64,000 bases of DNA from Alphaproteobacteria bacterium. Lineage in GTDB: Bacteria; Myxococcota_A; UBA796; GCA-2862545. The notes under the pieces were generated by a model, which worked only from the letters and a program-made list of their open reading frames with translations, was not told the origin of the DNA and searched no databases. Position 1 is the stretch's first letter. Each line of letters opens with the position of its first letter. Positions 53,879 to 64,000 of the stretch are shown here, piece by piece. The DNA lies in NCBI GenBank assembly GCA_020632875.1, contig JACKET010000002.1:186001-250000 (forward strand), written 5' to 3'. The position numbers were made by a program, and so were the translations under genes.

Positions 53879-56087
53879 GCAGCTCGAGCGACCCCGCGGG
53901 CAGGTCGATGACGTGGAACCGGACCGGGCCCGTGCCGCTCGCGGGGGCCGGGAGGGTCGCGCGCAGCGCCCGCGCCGCGTCGCCCTCCACCGAGAGCACG
54001 CCGTTGAGGAGGGCCGCCGTGCCGCGCTCTCCGCCGCGCGCCGGCTCGACGTCCCAGCCATCCGGGGTCTTCGCGAGCCCACCGCGGAACACGAGCATCG
54101 CCCGCGGCTTGCCGAGCCCGCCGGACGTCGCCGTCACGTACCCGGCCTTCCGCACGCGCCCACAGAGCCGGCGGTGCTGCGCCTGGCCCTTCAGCTCCTC
54201 GAACAGGTGCCAGCCGAGATCCCCGGAGATCACGAGCGACCCGCCGCCCTCGGTCGCGTGCCACGCCGCATCGCCGGTCACGGGCTCGCCCTCGGACTTC
54301 GGCGGGTACACCGAGATGCCGAGCTGCTCGGTCATCGGCCCGTTGAACACGCCGTACCGGTTCGCCGTGACGTACCGCTCCATCCAGTCGTCCCAGCGCG
54401 CGTACGAGGCCTTCGCCTCGGCGGCGGTGATGGAGTTCACGAGCCCCCAGTGCGGCCGGGCGCCGACCGAGGCGCGCAGGGCGGACTCGGTGGCGCGGTA
54501 CAGCGCGTCGCGCCCGTCGAGATAGGCCTCGTAGAGCTTCAGCTCGCGCGGCTCGAACACGTCGTGGCCCGCCTTCACCGCCTCGTCGAAGTGCGTGTTC
54601 CCGGGCATCGGCATCTCGATCATGCAGCGGGCGCCGCCGTGCGCCATCGACAGCATCGCGTCCTCGGCGGCCACGAAGCGCAGCGAGATCGGCGAGGTGT
54701 GGACGGGAACCTCGCGCCACGCGGCCAGGAGCTCGTCGAACGCGGTGAGGACGGGGTCGGTGTGCGCGCCGATGCGCGTCTTCATGGCCTCCCAGTTGGA
54801 GGCCGCCATCGCGAGGAGCTGGTCGACCGCTTCGACCGTGCGCTCGACCGGGACCTCGAGCTCGCTGCCCACCGCGTTCAGGTCGAGGTTCAGCTGCAGC
54901 ACCTTCCGGCTGATGTCGGTGTACCCCTCGACCTTCGTGCTGGTCACCCCGGTCTCGAGCATCCACGGCACCACGGTGATCGGGTGTCGCGTGGCCTCGA
55001 CGAGCGTGGCGCCCGCCACGAAGTGACCGAGCGGCGTGCTCGCGAGGAACATCGAGATCGGGCGCTTCCCGCTGGGCTCCGTCGCGTCGACGAGGGCCCG
55101 CCGGGTGACGAGGCACTCGTGGTCGACCGACTTCGTGCCGTCGGGGTTCGTGAATTCCGTCGCGTGCGGGCTCACGAGGACCTCGTAGTTCCGGTAGGTC
55201 GCCGCCTCGTCGAGCAGGCGCGTCTTGAGCTCGGACCAGCGGTCGGGCAGCCGCGTCTCGTGCAGCCAGTACTGCGGCACGCCGCGCAGGGTGACGGAGT
55301 ACACGAGGCCCAGCATGCCGAGGCTGACGACGGTGGCCAGGAAGTCGTCCTCGCTCTCGACGAGCTCGATGGGCACGGGGCTGTCGGCGACGGCCGCCGC
55401 GAAGCGCGCGGGGTCGAAGAGGCCTTTGCGCGCGACCTGGCGGACGACGACCTCGCCGTCGTCGTCGAACGTGGCGAGCTGCATCGCAACGGTCTGCCCG
55501 GACATGTCGGGCAGCGCGAGCCCCGAGCCGTGCGTGGCCGTCATGATCGCCCCGACGATGCCGTGGAACTGCCCGGAGCCCATGTTGGCGAGCGCCAGCC
55601 CCGCCGACTGCAGGTCGTCGATGACGAGCTTCGCCTGGCGCCCCGACTCGCAGCGGTAGAGCGTGCGGGCGTCGACCCCGTCGGCGAGCGCGGACTCGAG
55701 CACCGGCAGGACCTGATCGAGCGCGCAGCTCGCGACGAGCTCGGCGTCGCCGGGTGTGGAGGCCAGGGAGTCGGACCGCGCCGCACCGACCATGCGGATC
55801 GTCGACTTCGAGGCCTTTGCCACGTGGAGCATCTCTACGAGCTGCGTCAGCGCCTCGGGACGCACGGGCGACCGGCTCCACCGGAGCTGGGCCCAGTGCT
55901 CGACGTCCTCGCAGGTCGTGCGCTCCGCCGGCGTCTCGGTGGGGGCCGGGGTGGTGGACTCGGCCGCCTGGACCCCGATGCCCGGGTACTCCGCTTCGAG
56001 GGCGAGCAGCTCGCGGGTGTCGGTGGGGGAGAAGGTGCCGCGGCTCACGATCTTCGTGGCCGCCTGGAGCGCTTCGTCGCGGGTCAT
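53868..56087 (-). CDS. FAD-linked oxidase (PCMH/VAO-type) with long C-terminus
   Basis: A 739-aa protein on the minus strand. Residues ~70-250 form an FAD-binding type 4 (PCMH) domain: SPVRPEALTQLVEMLHVAKASKSTIRMVGAARSDS, then LANMGSGQFHGIVGAIMTATHGSG, the usual G-x-x-x-A-x-x-x-H-G-S/T-G at the flavin. A ~250-residue cap with RFVAAEDAMLSMAHGGARCMIEM (as in aldonolactone oxidases) follows. The last ~170 residues, from about TEGGGSLVISGDLGWHLFEELKG, are not part of the usual family and repeat a G-V-L-S-V-E-G-D pattern. No signal peptide. Likely an oxidase of a sugar lactone or alcohol; the substrate is uncertain. Confidence 0.78.
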   Translation of the reverse strand: MTRDEALQAATKIVSRGTFSPTDTRELLALEAEYPGIGVQAAESTTPAPTETPAERTTCEDVEHWAQLRWSRSPVRPEALTQLVEMLHVAKASKSTIRMVGAARSDSLASTPGDAELVASCALDQVLPVLESALADGVDARTLYRCESGRQAKLVIDDLQSAGLALANMGSGQFHGIVGAIMTATHGSGLALPDMSGQTVAMQLATFDDDGEVVVRQVARKGLFDPARFAAAVADSPVPIELVESEDDFLATVVSLGMLGLVYSVTLRGVPQYWLHETRLPDRWSELKTRLLDEAATYRNYEVLVSPHATEFTNPDGTKSVDHECLVTRRALVDATEPSGKRPISMFLASTPLGHFVAGATLVEATRHPITVVPWMLETGVTSTKVEGYTDISRKVLQLNLDLNAVGSELEVPVERTVEAVDQLLAMAASNWEAMKTRIGAHTDPVLTAFDELLAAWREVPVHTSPISLRFVAAEDAMLSMAHGGARCMIEMPMPGNTHFDEAVKAGHDVFEPRELKLYEAYLDGRDALYRATESALRASVGARPHWGLVNSITAAEAKASYARWDDWMERYVTANRYGVFNGPMTEQLGISVYPPKSEGEPVTGDAAWHATEGGGSLVISGDLGWHLFEELKGQAQHRRLCGRVRKAGYVTATSGGLGKPRAMLVFRGGLAKTPDGWDVEPARGGERGTAALLNGVLSVEGDAARALRATLPAPASGTGPVRFHVIDLPAGSLELLSP

Positions 56088-56200
56088 CCGGTCCTCGTGT
56101 GGCTGGAACGCGCGATTCTGGCAGCGGGGCCGTTTCCAGGCAACGCACCTGCGTGAGCCGCTCGCGCGCGATAGGACCGCTGCCTTTCCGGAGACACCCG

Positions 56201-58423
<2,223 letters not shown>

Positions 58424-58430
58424 TCCGGGG

Positions 58431-61400
58431 TCAGGGGCGGCGGCGGAACGCGAGCGCGATCAGCAGCGCGCCCCAGGCCCCCGAGGGCGCCACGCCCGCA
58501 CATCCGCAGCCGCTCCGGCCGCGCACGAACACGATGTCGGTGTCGCCGGCATCCGTGTCGGTGTCGGCGTCCGTGTCGGCATCGGCGTCCGTGTCGGCAT
58601 CGGCGTCGGTGTCGGTGTCCGCGTCGGCATCGCTGTCTGCGTCGGCATCGCTGTCTGCGTCGGAGTCGGCGTCGGTGTCCGCATCCGCGTCGGAGTCCGT
58701 GTCGGTGTCGGTGTCCGTGTCGGCGTCGGCGTCTGCGTCCGTGTCGGCATCCCCGCCGCCGATGTCGTCGATCGAGAGGCCCATCACCCCGCACGGGCCG
58801 TCGCCCGGCGTCGTGAGCTGCACGACCACCGTCTCGTTGGCGTCGAGCTGCACGTCGACGTAGTCCTGACCCGCGGAGAGGTCGGTGCAGGCGAGCTCGG
58901 ACGCGCCTCCCGGGCAGTCGGCCTCGCGCACCGCGAGCACCGGGACCAGCGCGCTGGCCGGGTCGCTCGCCGTGAATCGGTACGTGCTGGTGGCGGGAGC
59001 CGTGAACGTGGTGACGGCCGAGCGCGACGTTCCGCCCGCACACGACGGCGGGTCGTACCACCCCTCGCAGCTGTCCCACATGCTCACGCCGAGCGGTGCG
59101 GTCTGGTTCGACCCGGGGCACTGCAGCTCCCAGATGTCGAGGGAGATGGCGCCGCAGACGTTCATGTCCGCCGAGGTGAGGGAGAACGTCTTGGTCTCGG
59201 CCGGGTCGACGGGGAGCACGAGACGGTCGCCACCCGTGCAGAAGAAGCCAGACGCGTCGCAGCTCGTGCCGACCCCGATGGCGGGCTCGACCTGGCTCGA
59301 GTGGGCCTCGAACACGTAGGTGCCCGGACCCGGCGGGGACCAGTCGAAGTACAGCGGGCTCGCGCCGCAGGCCCCGTCGGGATTGGCGTCGGCGCAGGTG
59401 TCGCCGCTGCCCACGTCGGCGCCCACGGCCCCGTCGAGGTCGACCGACGTGCAGAGCGGCTCGACCACGGTCGCGGCGGACGCCGTGATCTGGACCGGCC
59501 CGCACGCGTCGGTCGTGGAGACCTGGACGTACGCGGTCTCGCCCGCGACCAGGTCGGCGGTCAGGATGGGAGGCGCGCCCGGCTGGCCCAGCGCGCAGCC
59601 CGCTTCGGTGGGGCACGGGTCGCGGAGGGACAGCATCACCGGACCCTGGCCCGCAGGGTCGCTCGCGACGCCCTGGATCTGCCACGAGCCCGAGACGTCC
59701 GGCATGAACGCGACGATGGCGTCGTGCCGCAGGTCGGGCAGGCACGAGGTGAACAGGTCGGGCGGGTCGCAGGTGTCGACGGTCGCCGCAGACCCCGCGC
59801 CCAGCAGGAGGGCGGTGACGTCTTGGGCCAGAGGACAGTCGGTGACGGGCTCGATGGCGAGCTGCACCGGCCCGCACGCCGCATCCGCGCTCTGGACCGC
59901 GAGCAGGAGCTCTTCGCCAGCCGCGACGTAGCGACGCACCTCCGACGCCGTGTCGCCCACAGCGGAGTCGTCGTTGCACGCGGGCGGTGCGGTCGGGTCG
60001 CACGCGGTGGTGACCTCGAGCACGGTGTCGAACGGGGTCTGCGCGGTGCTGAACCGGTACGGGCCGCTGGCGTTCGCGGTCCACGAGAACACGAGGCCCG
60101 ACGAGGTCACCGAGCCGCAGCCCGTCGTGATGGGCTCGGCGCCGCACGTCGACGCGGCGACGCGGTTCGGCCCGGTACCGGAGATCACGTAGTCGTACCG
60201 GGGCTCGCAGCCCGTGTCGCCAGCCGTGTCGGCCGGCGGGCACGCGTCGGGGTCGGCGGGTGTCGGTGGGGGCCCTGCGATCACAGGAGGCAGGGCGCCG
60301 ACCCAGGCGGACGTGGGGACCAGCGAGAGCGGAGAGGTCCCGTAGGCCGGGTGCTTGGGGTCGCCGCACTGGTCGCCGAGGACCCACTGCGGGTCGCCGG
60401 TGAGGGGCGCGGTGCCGGAGTCGTCCGTCCAGCCCGCGGGCACCACGCGCCCGTCGAAGTGCAGCGTGCCGACCGAGTCGGCGGGGGTGGTCGGACTGAA
60501 CCACGAGCCCGGCATCGTGGCGTTGAAGGACGTGTACGACACCGACTCGGGCGGCCCGTTGCCGCTCCAGGCCTCGCCCGTGAGATCGCCGAAGGTCACC
60601 TGGTCGACGAAGAGCTCGGACGAATCGACGTACGCGAGCACGGGCCCCGCGCCGTAGCACTCGAGGACCGTGGTCTTCAGGTCGAGGGTCGTGGTGCCGG
60701 CTGCCCGGATGGCGTTGCCCGTCAGGGCTCCGGAGCCGATGAACGTCGATTCGGAGACGTGGAGCGTGCCGCTGTTGGTGAGCGCGAGGTCGATGGCGCC
60801 GCCGATGGCGGTCGTGTTGCCCGTGAAGACAGCGCCTTCGAGGTAGCTCTCGGTGTTCGCGAGGGCCTGGAGCGCGAGGGCCCCGCCGGGCAGCACGCCG
60901 GAGCGGTTGCCGACGAACAGGTCGCGCTCCGAGACCAGCTCGCCATCGACGCTGATCGGCGCACCGAAGGTGCCGGAGTCGTTGTCGTTGTAGCGGGTGT
61001 GCAGCGAGATCAGCCCGCCCGACACGCGGATCGCGCCCCCTCCGCCTTCGATCCGGCTGTCGCAGATGTAGACCAGCGAGTCGCCGACCAGGTCGATCGC
61101 GTACTGGAGGGGGGCGAGATCCTGGATGCGGGTGTCGTCGATGTCGACCGTCATCGACGCGCCCTTCACGACGGGCGCGCGATGGGTGTTGGCGCGGTAG
61201 CGCACGTTCTCGAGGATGACGTAGCCGCCGTTGCCGGGCGAGTTCTCGATGAACGGGTTCGACTCGGCCAGGGCCGGGCCGTCCGCGACGTTGATCTCGA
61301 GGTTGCGGAACGTGACCGAGCGGCCCTGGGACAGGTCGGTGTGGATGCCGTAGCTCGCGGCGCTGGCGTAGTAGTCGATGGTGTACCGGCTGCCCCACTG

Positions 61401-61475
61401 GCTGCGGAACACCAGATCGCAGGCCGGTGGCGCGTCGAGCGAGTCCGTCCACTCGAAGCCCTCGGCGTCGAACAC
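58431..61475 (-). CDS. Surface protein: beta-helix, Cys-rich repeats, acidic stalk, MYXO-CTERM
   Basis: About 1014 aa are certain in this frame. The N-terminal ~400 residues are parallel beta-helix rungs (ILENVRYRANTH, SRIEGGGGAIRVSGG, EGAVFTGNTTAIGGAID). Four or five ~120-residue jelly-roll-like repeats with paired Cys follow (e.g. GPYRFSTAQTPFDTVLEVTTAC, GTYVFEAHSSQVEPAIGVGTSC). An acidic D/T/A/S spacer and a MYXO-CTERM (GCGCAG, hydrophobic WGALLIALAF, RRR) end the protein. The start is a problem: GTG 61475 would remove the signal peptide. The same frame stays open upstream to ~61604 with a leader-like CSVVSIALAG but no start codon. ATGs at 61603 and 61596, with GGGGAGGGG ahead of them, are in another frame. 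Confidence 0.72.
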   Translation of the reverse strand: MFDAEGFEWTDSLDAPPACDLVFRSQWGSRYTIDYYASAASYGIHTDLSQGRSVTFRNLEINVADGPALAESNPFIENSPGNGGYVILENVRYRANTHRAPVVKGASMTVDIDDTRIQDLAPLQYAIDLVGDSLVYICDSRIEGGGGAIRVSGGLISLHTRYNDNDSGTFGAPISVDGELVSERDLFVGNRSGVLPGGALALQALANTESYLEGAVFTGNTTAIGGAIDLALTNSGTLHVSESTFIGSGALTGNAIRAAGTTTLDLKTTVLECYGAGPVLAYVDSSELFVDQVTFGDLTGEAWSGNGPPESVSYTSFNATMPGSWFSPTTPADSVGTLHFDGRVVPAGWTDDSGTAPLTGDPQWVLGDQCGDPKHPAYGTSPLSLVPTSAWVGALPPVIAGPPPTPADPDACPPADTAGDTGCEPRYDYVISGTGPNRVAASTCGAEPITTGCGSVTSSGLVFSWTANASGPYRFSTAQTPFDTVLEVTTACDPTAPPACNDDSAVGDTASEVRRYVAAGEELLLAVQSADAACGPVQLAIEPVTDCPLAQDVTALLLGAGSAATVDTCDPPDLFTSCLPDLRHDAIVAFMPDVSGSWQIQGVASDPAGQGPVMLSLRDPCPTEAGCALGQPGAPPILTADLVAGETAYVQVSTTDACGPVQITASAATVVEPLCTSVDLDGAVGADVGSGDTCADANPDGACGASPLYFDWSPPGPGTYVFEAHSSQVEPAIGVGTSCDASGFFCTGGDRLVLPVDPAETKTFSLTSADMNVCGAISLDIWELQCPGSNQTAPLGVSMWDSCEGWYDPPSCAGGTSRSAVTTFTAPATSTYRFTASDPASALVPVLAVREADCPGGASELACTDLSAGQDYVDVQLDANETVVVQLTTPGDGPCGVMGLSIDDIGGGDADTDADADADTDTDTDTDSDADADTDADSDADSDADADSDADADTDTDADADTDADADTDADTDTDAGDTDIVFVRGRSGCGCAGVAPSGAWGALLIALAFRRRP
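58545..58750 (-). repeat. Acidic D/T/A/S coding repeat before a MYXO-CTERM
   Basis: About 68 residues of alternating Asp, next to the C-terminal sorting signal. Confidence 0.85.
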
Positions 61476-61663
61476 GAGCTCGACGGTTCCGGCGTTCGCG
61501 CAGTCCGACGTGACGCGGTCGTGCAGGCTGGCGGAGTCGGTGAAGTCGCCGGGGTAGTGGAACGTGCCGGCGAGGGCGATGGAGACGACGGAGCATGCCG
61601 CATGGTAGCGCCCCTCCCCGGGATTCGGTGGCCAATCGTCCCCGCGGCTGGCATCATCCGCGC

Positions 61664-62410
61664 ATGAAACACCTGCCCCTCTGGTTTCTCGGGCTCGTCG
61701 GCTGCACGCCGGATGCGAAGGGTCCGGCGGTCGAAGGCGACACCGACACGGATACCGACACCGACACGGATACCGACGCCGACACGGATGCCGATGCCGA
61801 CACGGATGCCGACGCCGACACGGATGCCGACGCCGACACGGATGGCTGCTATCCGTCCGGTGCGGTCGAGCCGATGGCGGTCGACGAGGTCATGACCCCG
61901 TACAGCTGGCCGGCCGCGCGCCACCGCGACGGGGTGCGGTCGGCGCCCCTCGCGCTCGGCAACGTGCCGTGCGCCAGCGACCCCGTGATCGACTGGAGCC
62001 CGTTCGACGTGCTCCTGTTCGTCTCCATCCCCGCCTGGTGACCCGCCTGCAGGAACCACGCCGGGAGCGTGGCCGCAGTGGAAGACGACATCATCGCCGC
62101 CGGAGCCGAGATCATCTGGGTGCTCGAGGCCGACACCTCCGGTGTCGCGGGCACGGCCGACTCGTGCATGGCCTTCATGGACTCGGTGGGCTCGACCCAG
62201 GGCTGGTGCGTGGGCGACGGTGAGACCCAGCCCGTGCCGGGCACGTTCGACGATTCGCCGTTCAGCATCGGCCGCGGCTTCGACATCGTCGTGCCGCGCA
62301 GCACGATGGTGATCGAGTACTCGACCAGCCACGGCACGCCCGCGGGCAACGACAACCTGTCGGGTGCCGACGTGCTGCAGGCCGTGCAGGACATCGTCGG
62401 CGGGCTGTGA
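61664..62410 (+). CDS. Thioredoxin-like selenoprotein lipoprotein (in-frame TGA as Sec126)
   Basis: One frame of 248 codons from ATG 61664 to the stop at 62410, broken only by TGA at 62039-62041. The signal MKHLPLWFLGLVGC (Cys 14) is followed by an acidic D/T spacer and then a thioredoxin-like fold: strand FDVLLFVSIPAW, the active site W-TGA-P-A-C-R-N-H, helix, strand EIIWVLEAD, and a late VVPRST that fits the cis-Pro loop. The TGA is at the place of the first redox Cys (C-x-x-C), so it is best read as selenocysteine (U-P-A-C). A hairpin 6-37 bases downstream looks like a bacterial SECIS. Read as a stop, a 125-aa fragment and a 370-base orphan would remain. Likely a surface redox protein. Confidence 0.8.
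61739..61843 (+). repeat. Acidic D/T/A coding repeat after a lipobox
   Basis: About 35 residues of Asp alternating with Thr or Ala, next to the lipid anchor of the selenoprotein. Confidence 0.85.
62039..62041 (+). other. Putative selenocysteine TGA codon
   Basis: In-frame TGA, codon 126, between TGG (Trp) and CCC-GCC-TGC (Pro-Ala-Cys). This is the W-C-x-x-C position of thioredoxins. Confidence 0.8.
62047..62078 (+). promoter_or_regulatory. SECIS-like hairpin
   Basis: Lower stem CTGC (62047-62050) with GCAG (62075-62078), internal loop, upper stem CCACGC (62056-62061) with GCGTGG (62067-62072), apical loop CGGGA. The loop starts 21 bases after the TGA and has G at its second position, as in known bacterial SECIS elements read by SelB. 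Confidence 0.65.
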
Positions 62411-62413
62411 GGC

Positions 62414-63508
62414 CTACGGGCAGCTCGGGTCGGCGAGGATGTCGGCCGCGGCGCGCGGCTCGAGCACGAGGCCCGGCACCTCGGCCGCCTCGAGGCTGTC
62501 GACGTGCAGATCGAGACAGAAGTCGCCGCCCGTGGCGCACGGCTGGCAGAGGATGCCGAAGAGCTGCACGAGCTGGCACACGGCGTTCGGGTTCCCGCTG
62601 GGGTCGAGCAGGGGCACGAGGGGCCGCGTGTCGACCCGCGCGGTGAGCACGCCGCCCTGGATGCTCGACCCATCCGGCGCGAAGGCACCCGACAGGAAGA
62701 GGTCTTCGAGCACGACGTCGGGGCCGACCGGCTGCGGGAAGGCCATCGTCTGCGGCCCGACCTCGAAGTACGGATTGCTCGCGAACGAGGCGGGCGGGAA
62801 GTCGAACGTCTCGATGCACACGTCCTGCTGCACGACCACGCTCGTCGTGTCGGTGCCCGCGCCCATCAGCGCGAGGTCGGTGCCCGTCGCCACGCTCGCG
62901 CCCAGCAGCAGCTGGATCGGCAGGGTGCTCTGGATGATCGGCCCCAGGCCCGCGGGCTCGAGGAAGCGCCCGGACGCCACGTCGAGCAGCCACGTGCGGT
63001 CGAGCAGGTCGGGCCCCGGCGCAGCCGCGCCGACCTCGCTGGTCGTGAACGTCGACGTCGCGTTGCCGCCACACCAGTCGACCGTCGCGGTGTACGTCGA
63101 GGCCGGCTCGAGCGGGCTGTCGGACGTGAACACCAGCGTCGAGCCCGACCACGACAGCACGCCCGACACCGAGCCGCCCTGCGGGCCCGCCAGGGTGCCC
63201 GTCGCCGAGGGAGCCACGTCGGAGAACACCCACTCGACCGTGGTTCGGTAGTAGGCGTCGGTCGTCAGGTCGACCGGGAAGGTCTCGAGGAGCTGCGCCG
63301 TGCACCCGGGCGGCACGTCGGCCGTGTCGGTGTCGGCATCCGCGTCGGAGTCGGCATCTGCGTCGGCGTCGGAGTCTGCATCGGCATCCGCATCGGTGTC
63401 GGAGTCGGCATCCGCGTCGGTGTCGGCATCCGTGTCGGCGTCTTCGACGGTGAGCGTGCCCCCGTTCTTGCAGGCGAGGGCCATCAGGGCGACCAGGGCG
63501 GTCCGCAT
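62414..63508 (-). CDS. Lipoprotein with acidic spacer and Ig-like domain
   Basis: A 364-aa protein on the minus strand, ATG 63508 after GGGAGA. Signal MRTALVALMALAC (Cys 13), an acidic spacer (~22-65), then a Big_5-type Ig-like domain (VLSWSGSTLVFTSDSPLEPASTYTATVDW, then ATSTFTTSE). The last ~200 residues (DLLDRTWLLDVASGRFLEPAGLG, TDTTSVVVQQDVCIETFDFP, GILCQPCATGGDFCLDLHV) are unassigned and have a Cys cluster C-Q-P-C-x5-C. It is convergent with the selenoprotein gene, three bases between the stops, and shares the spacer type with it. Confidence 0.75.
   Translation of the reverse strand: MRTALVALMALACKNGGTLTVEDADTDADTDADADSDTDADADADSDADADADSDADADTDTADVPPGCTAQLLETFPVDLTTDAYYRTTVEWVFSDVAPSATGTLAGPQGGSVSGVLSWSGSTLVFTSDSPLEPASTYTATVDWCGGNATSTFTTSEVGAAAPGPDLLDRTWLLDVASGRFLEPAGLGPIIQSTLPIQLLLGASVATGTDLALMGAGTDTTSVVVQQDVCIETFDFPPASFASNPYFEVGPQTMAFPQPVGPDVVLEDLFLSGAFAPDGSSIQGGVLTARVDTRPLVPLLDPSGNPNAVCQLVQLFGILCQPCATGGDFCLDLHVDSLEAAEVPGLVLEPRAAADILADPSCP
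63324..63445 (-). repeat. Acidic D/T/A/S coding repeat after a lipobox
   Basis: About 40 residues of Asp alternating with Ala, Thr or Ser near the N-terminal lipid anchor. Confidence 0.85.
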
Positions 63509-63595
63509 CGTGTTCTCCCGTCCGCAACCTAGCCGATGTTCGCGTCGTCCGCGCGGCACCCCGCGTCACCGGATATCCTCCCCGTCGGGGGCCCC

Positions 63596-64000
63596 GTGCG
63601 CATTCTCGTCCTTCTGCTTCCCACGCCCGCTCTCGCCGCGACGTACACGGGCGGCGACTGGGGTGGGGCCGACCTGACGCTCCAGAGCGGAGACGCGCTG
63701 TCGGGCACGTTCACGAACGTCGGCACCTTTCAGGTGGGTCCGGGCGCGAGCGTCAGCCTGCTCGGCGACACCTACATCGAAGCGGAGGCGGCCCTCGTCT
63801 ACGGCGAGATCGACGGCACCGGTGCGGGCTATCTCGGTGGAACGCCCGCGCCCCCGGGCCTCTCGCCGCGCCCGGGCGAGGATGGCGACGGCCCTGGAGG
63901 GGGCACGACGCCCGACAGCCACCTGTGCGAGTCCATCGGCGGTGGCGGCGCGGGATTCGGCGGGTCCGGCGGAGACGGCGGCTACCAGGGCTCCGGTTCC
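63596..64000 (+). CDS. Glycine-rich exported protein, 5' part
   Basis: The frame from GTG 63596 is open to the window edge (135 codons). A clean short signal (MRILVLLLPTPALA, cleavage after ALA) is followed by beta-rich TYTGGDWGGADLTLQSGDALSGTF and GTFQVGPGASVSLLGD strands. A Gly-rich part then includes GGGGAGFGGSGGDGGY. It resembles the start of glycine-rich surface proteins, often mislabelled PE-PGRS-like, that fold into beta-helices. It is divergent from the Ig-like lipoprotein gene, with 88 bases between them. The C-terminus, perhaps with a MYXO-CTERM, is outside the window. Confidence 0.7.
   Translation, partial: MRILVLLLPTPALAATYTGGDWGGADLTLQSGDALSGTFTNVGTFQVGPGASVSLLGDTYIEAEAALVYGEIDGTGAGYLGGTPAPPGLSPRPGEDGDGPGGGTTPDSHLCESIGGGGAGFGGSGGDGGYQGSGS

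Noticed and set aside
62039..62041. TGA read as a true stop or as the mark of a pseudogene
   Set aside because: The frame goes on without a shift, completes the fold, stays free of other stops for 123 codons, and the TGA falls on the redox Cys with a hairpin at the right distance.
58460..63677. Ser/Ala/Val- or Arg/Met/Pro/Thr-rich frames opposite or beside the acidic repeats
   Set aside because: Translations of the GAC-rich repeat in wrong frames; they exist only where the repeat does.

Overview
The window is very GC-rich and gene-dense. Several traits point to an uncultured member of the Myxococcota or a related deltaproteobacterial lineage: two proteins with MYXO-CTERM-like C-terminal sorting signals, two Hanks-type Ser/Thr kinases with a membrane anchor and Pro-rich stalk, many lipoproteins, giant proteins made of MopE-type Asp/Cys metal-binding repeats, and low-complexity Asp/Thr/Ala/Ser spacers. 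This assignment is inference; there is no rRNA in the window. I see no tRNA, rRNA or CRISPR array. No gap without a gene exceeds about 300 bases.

Layout. 1-7.3 kb: the end of a lysozyme-like protein; a pentaheme cytochrome coupled to an SH3 protein; then a tightly overlapping four-gene surface cassette (lamin-tail-domain lipoprotein, exported DUF2252 protein, putative outer-membrane barrel, second lamin-tail-domain lipoprotein). 7.3-18.6 kb: a Ser/Thr kinase, a PAS histidine kinase, and an operon of a 1766-aa MopE-repeat/FG-GAP protein, a small exported protein and a second Ser/Thr kinase whose C-terminal domain resembles that of the first. 18.6-29.3 kb: DUF302, SPFH, tandem-USP, histidine kinase, acyl-CoA dehydrogenase (behind a FadR-type palindrome), beta-CASP nuclease, FAD monooxygenase, and a CBS / DksA-like / USP stress operon. 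Three sigma54-like promoters lie in this stretch. 29.3-36.6 kb: an RRM protein with a clear promoter and terminator, a pirin, a MYXO-CTERM glycosidase, a second pentaheme cytochrome/SH3 pair, and a cysteine-cluster protein. 36.6-37.8 kb: a REP-associated tyrosine transposase element bounded by inverted copies of a ~65-bp repeat. 37.9-45.1 kb: amidase, desaturase, small lipoproteins, a GH172-like protein, an SGNH hydrolase and a hybrid histidine kinase. 45.2-52.2 kb: a 2335-aa lipoprotein of MopE repeats plus a beta-helix. 52.3-58.4 kb: alpha/beta hydrolase, crotonase, FAD-linked oxidase, monomeric isocitrate dehydrogenase. 58.4-64 kb: four surface proteins, three of them with acidic spacers.

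The most striking item is at 61664-62410. A thioredoxin-like lipoprotein has an in-frame TGA exactly where the first redox cysteine belongs (W-TGA-P-A-C). A SECIS-like hairpin starts six bases after it. This is very probably a selenoprotein; a stop-codon reading would leave a 370-base orphan frame that completes the thioredoxin fold.

Most genes are for the cell surface or signalling. Translational coupling (ATGA, TGATG, GTGA overlaps) is common, and several convergent genes meet with almost no space between stops.
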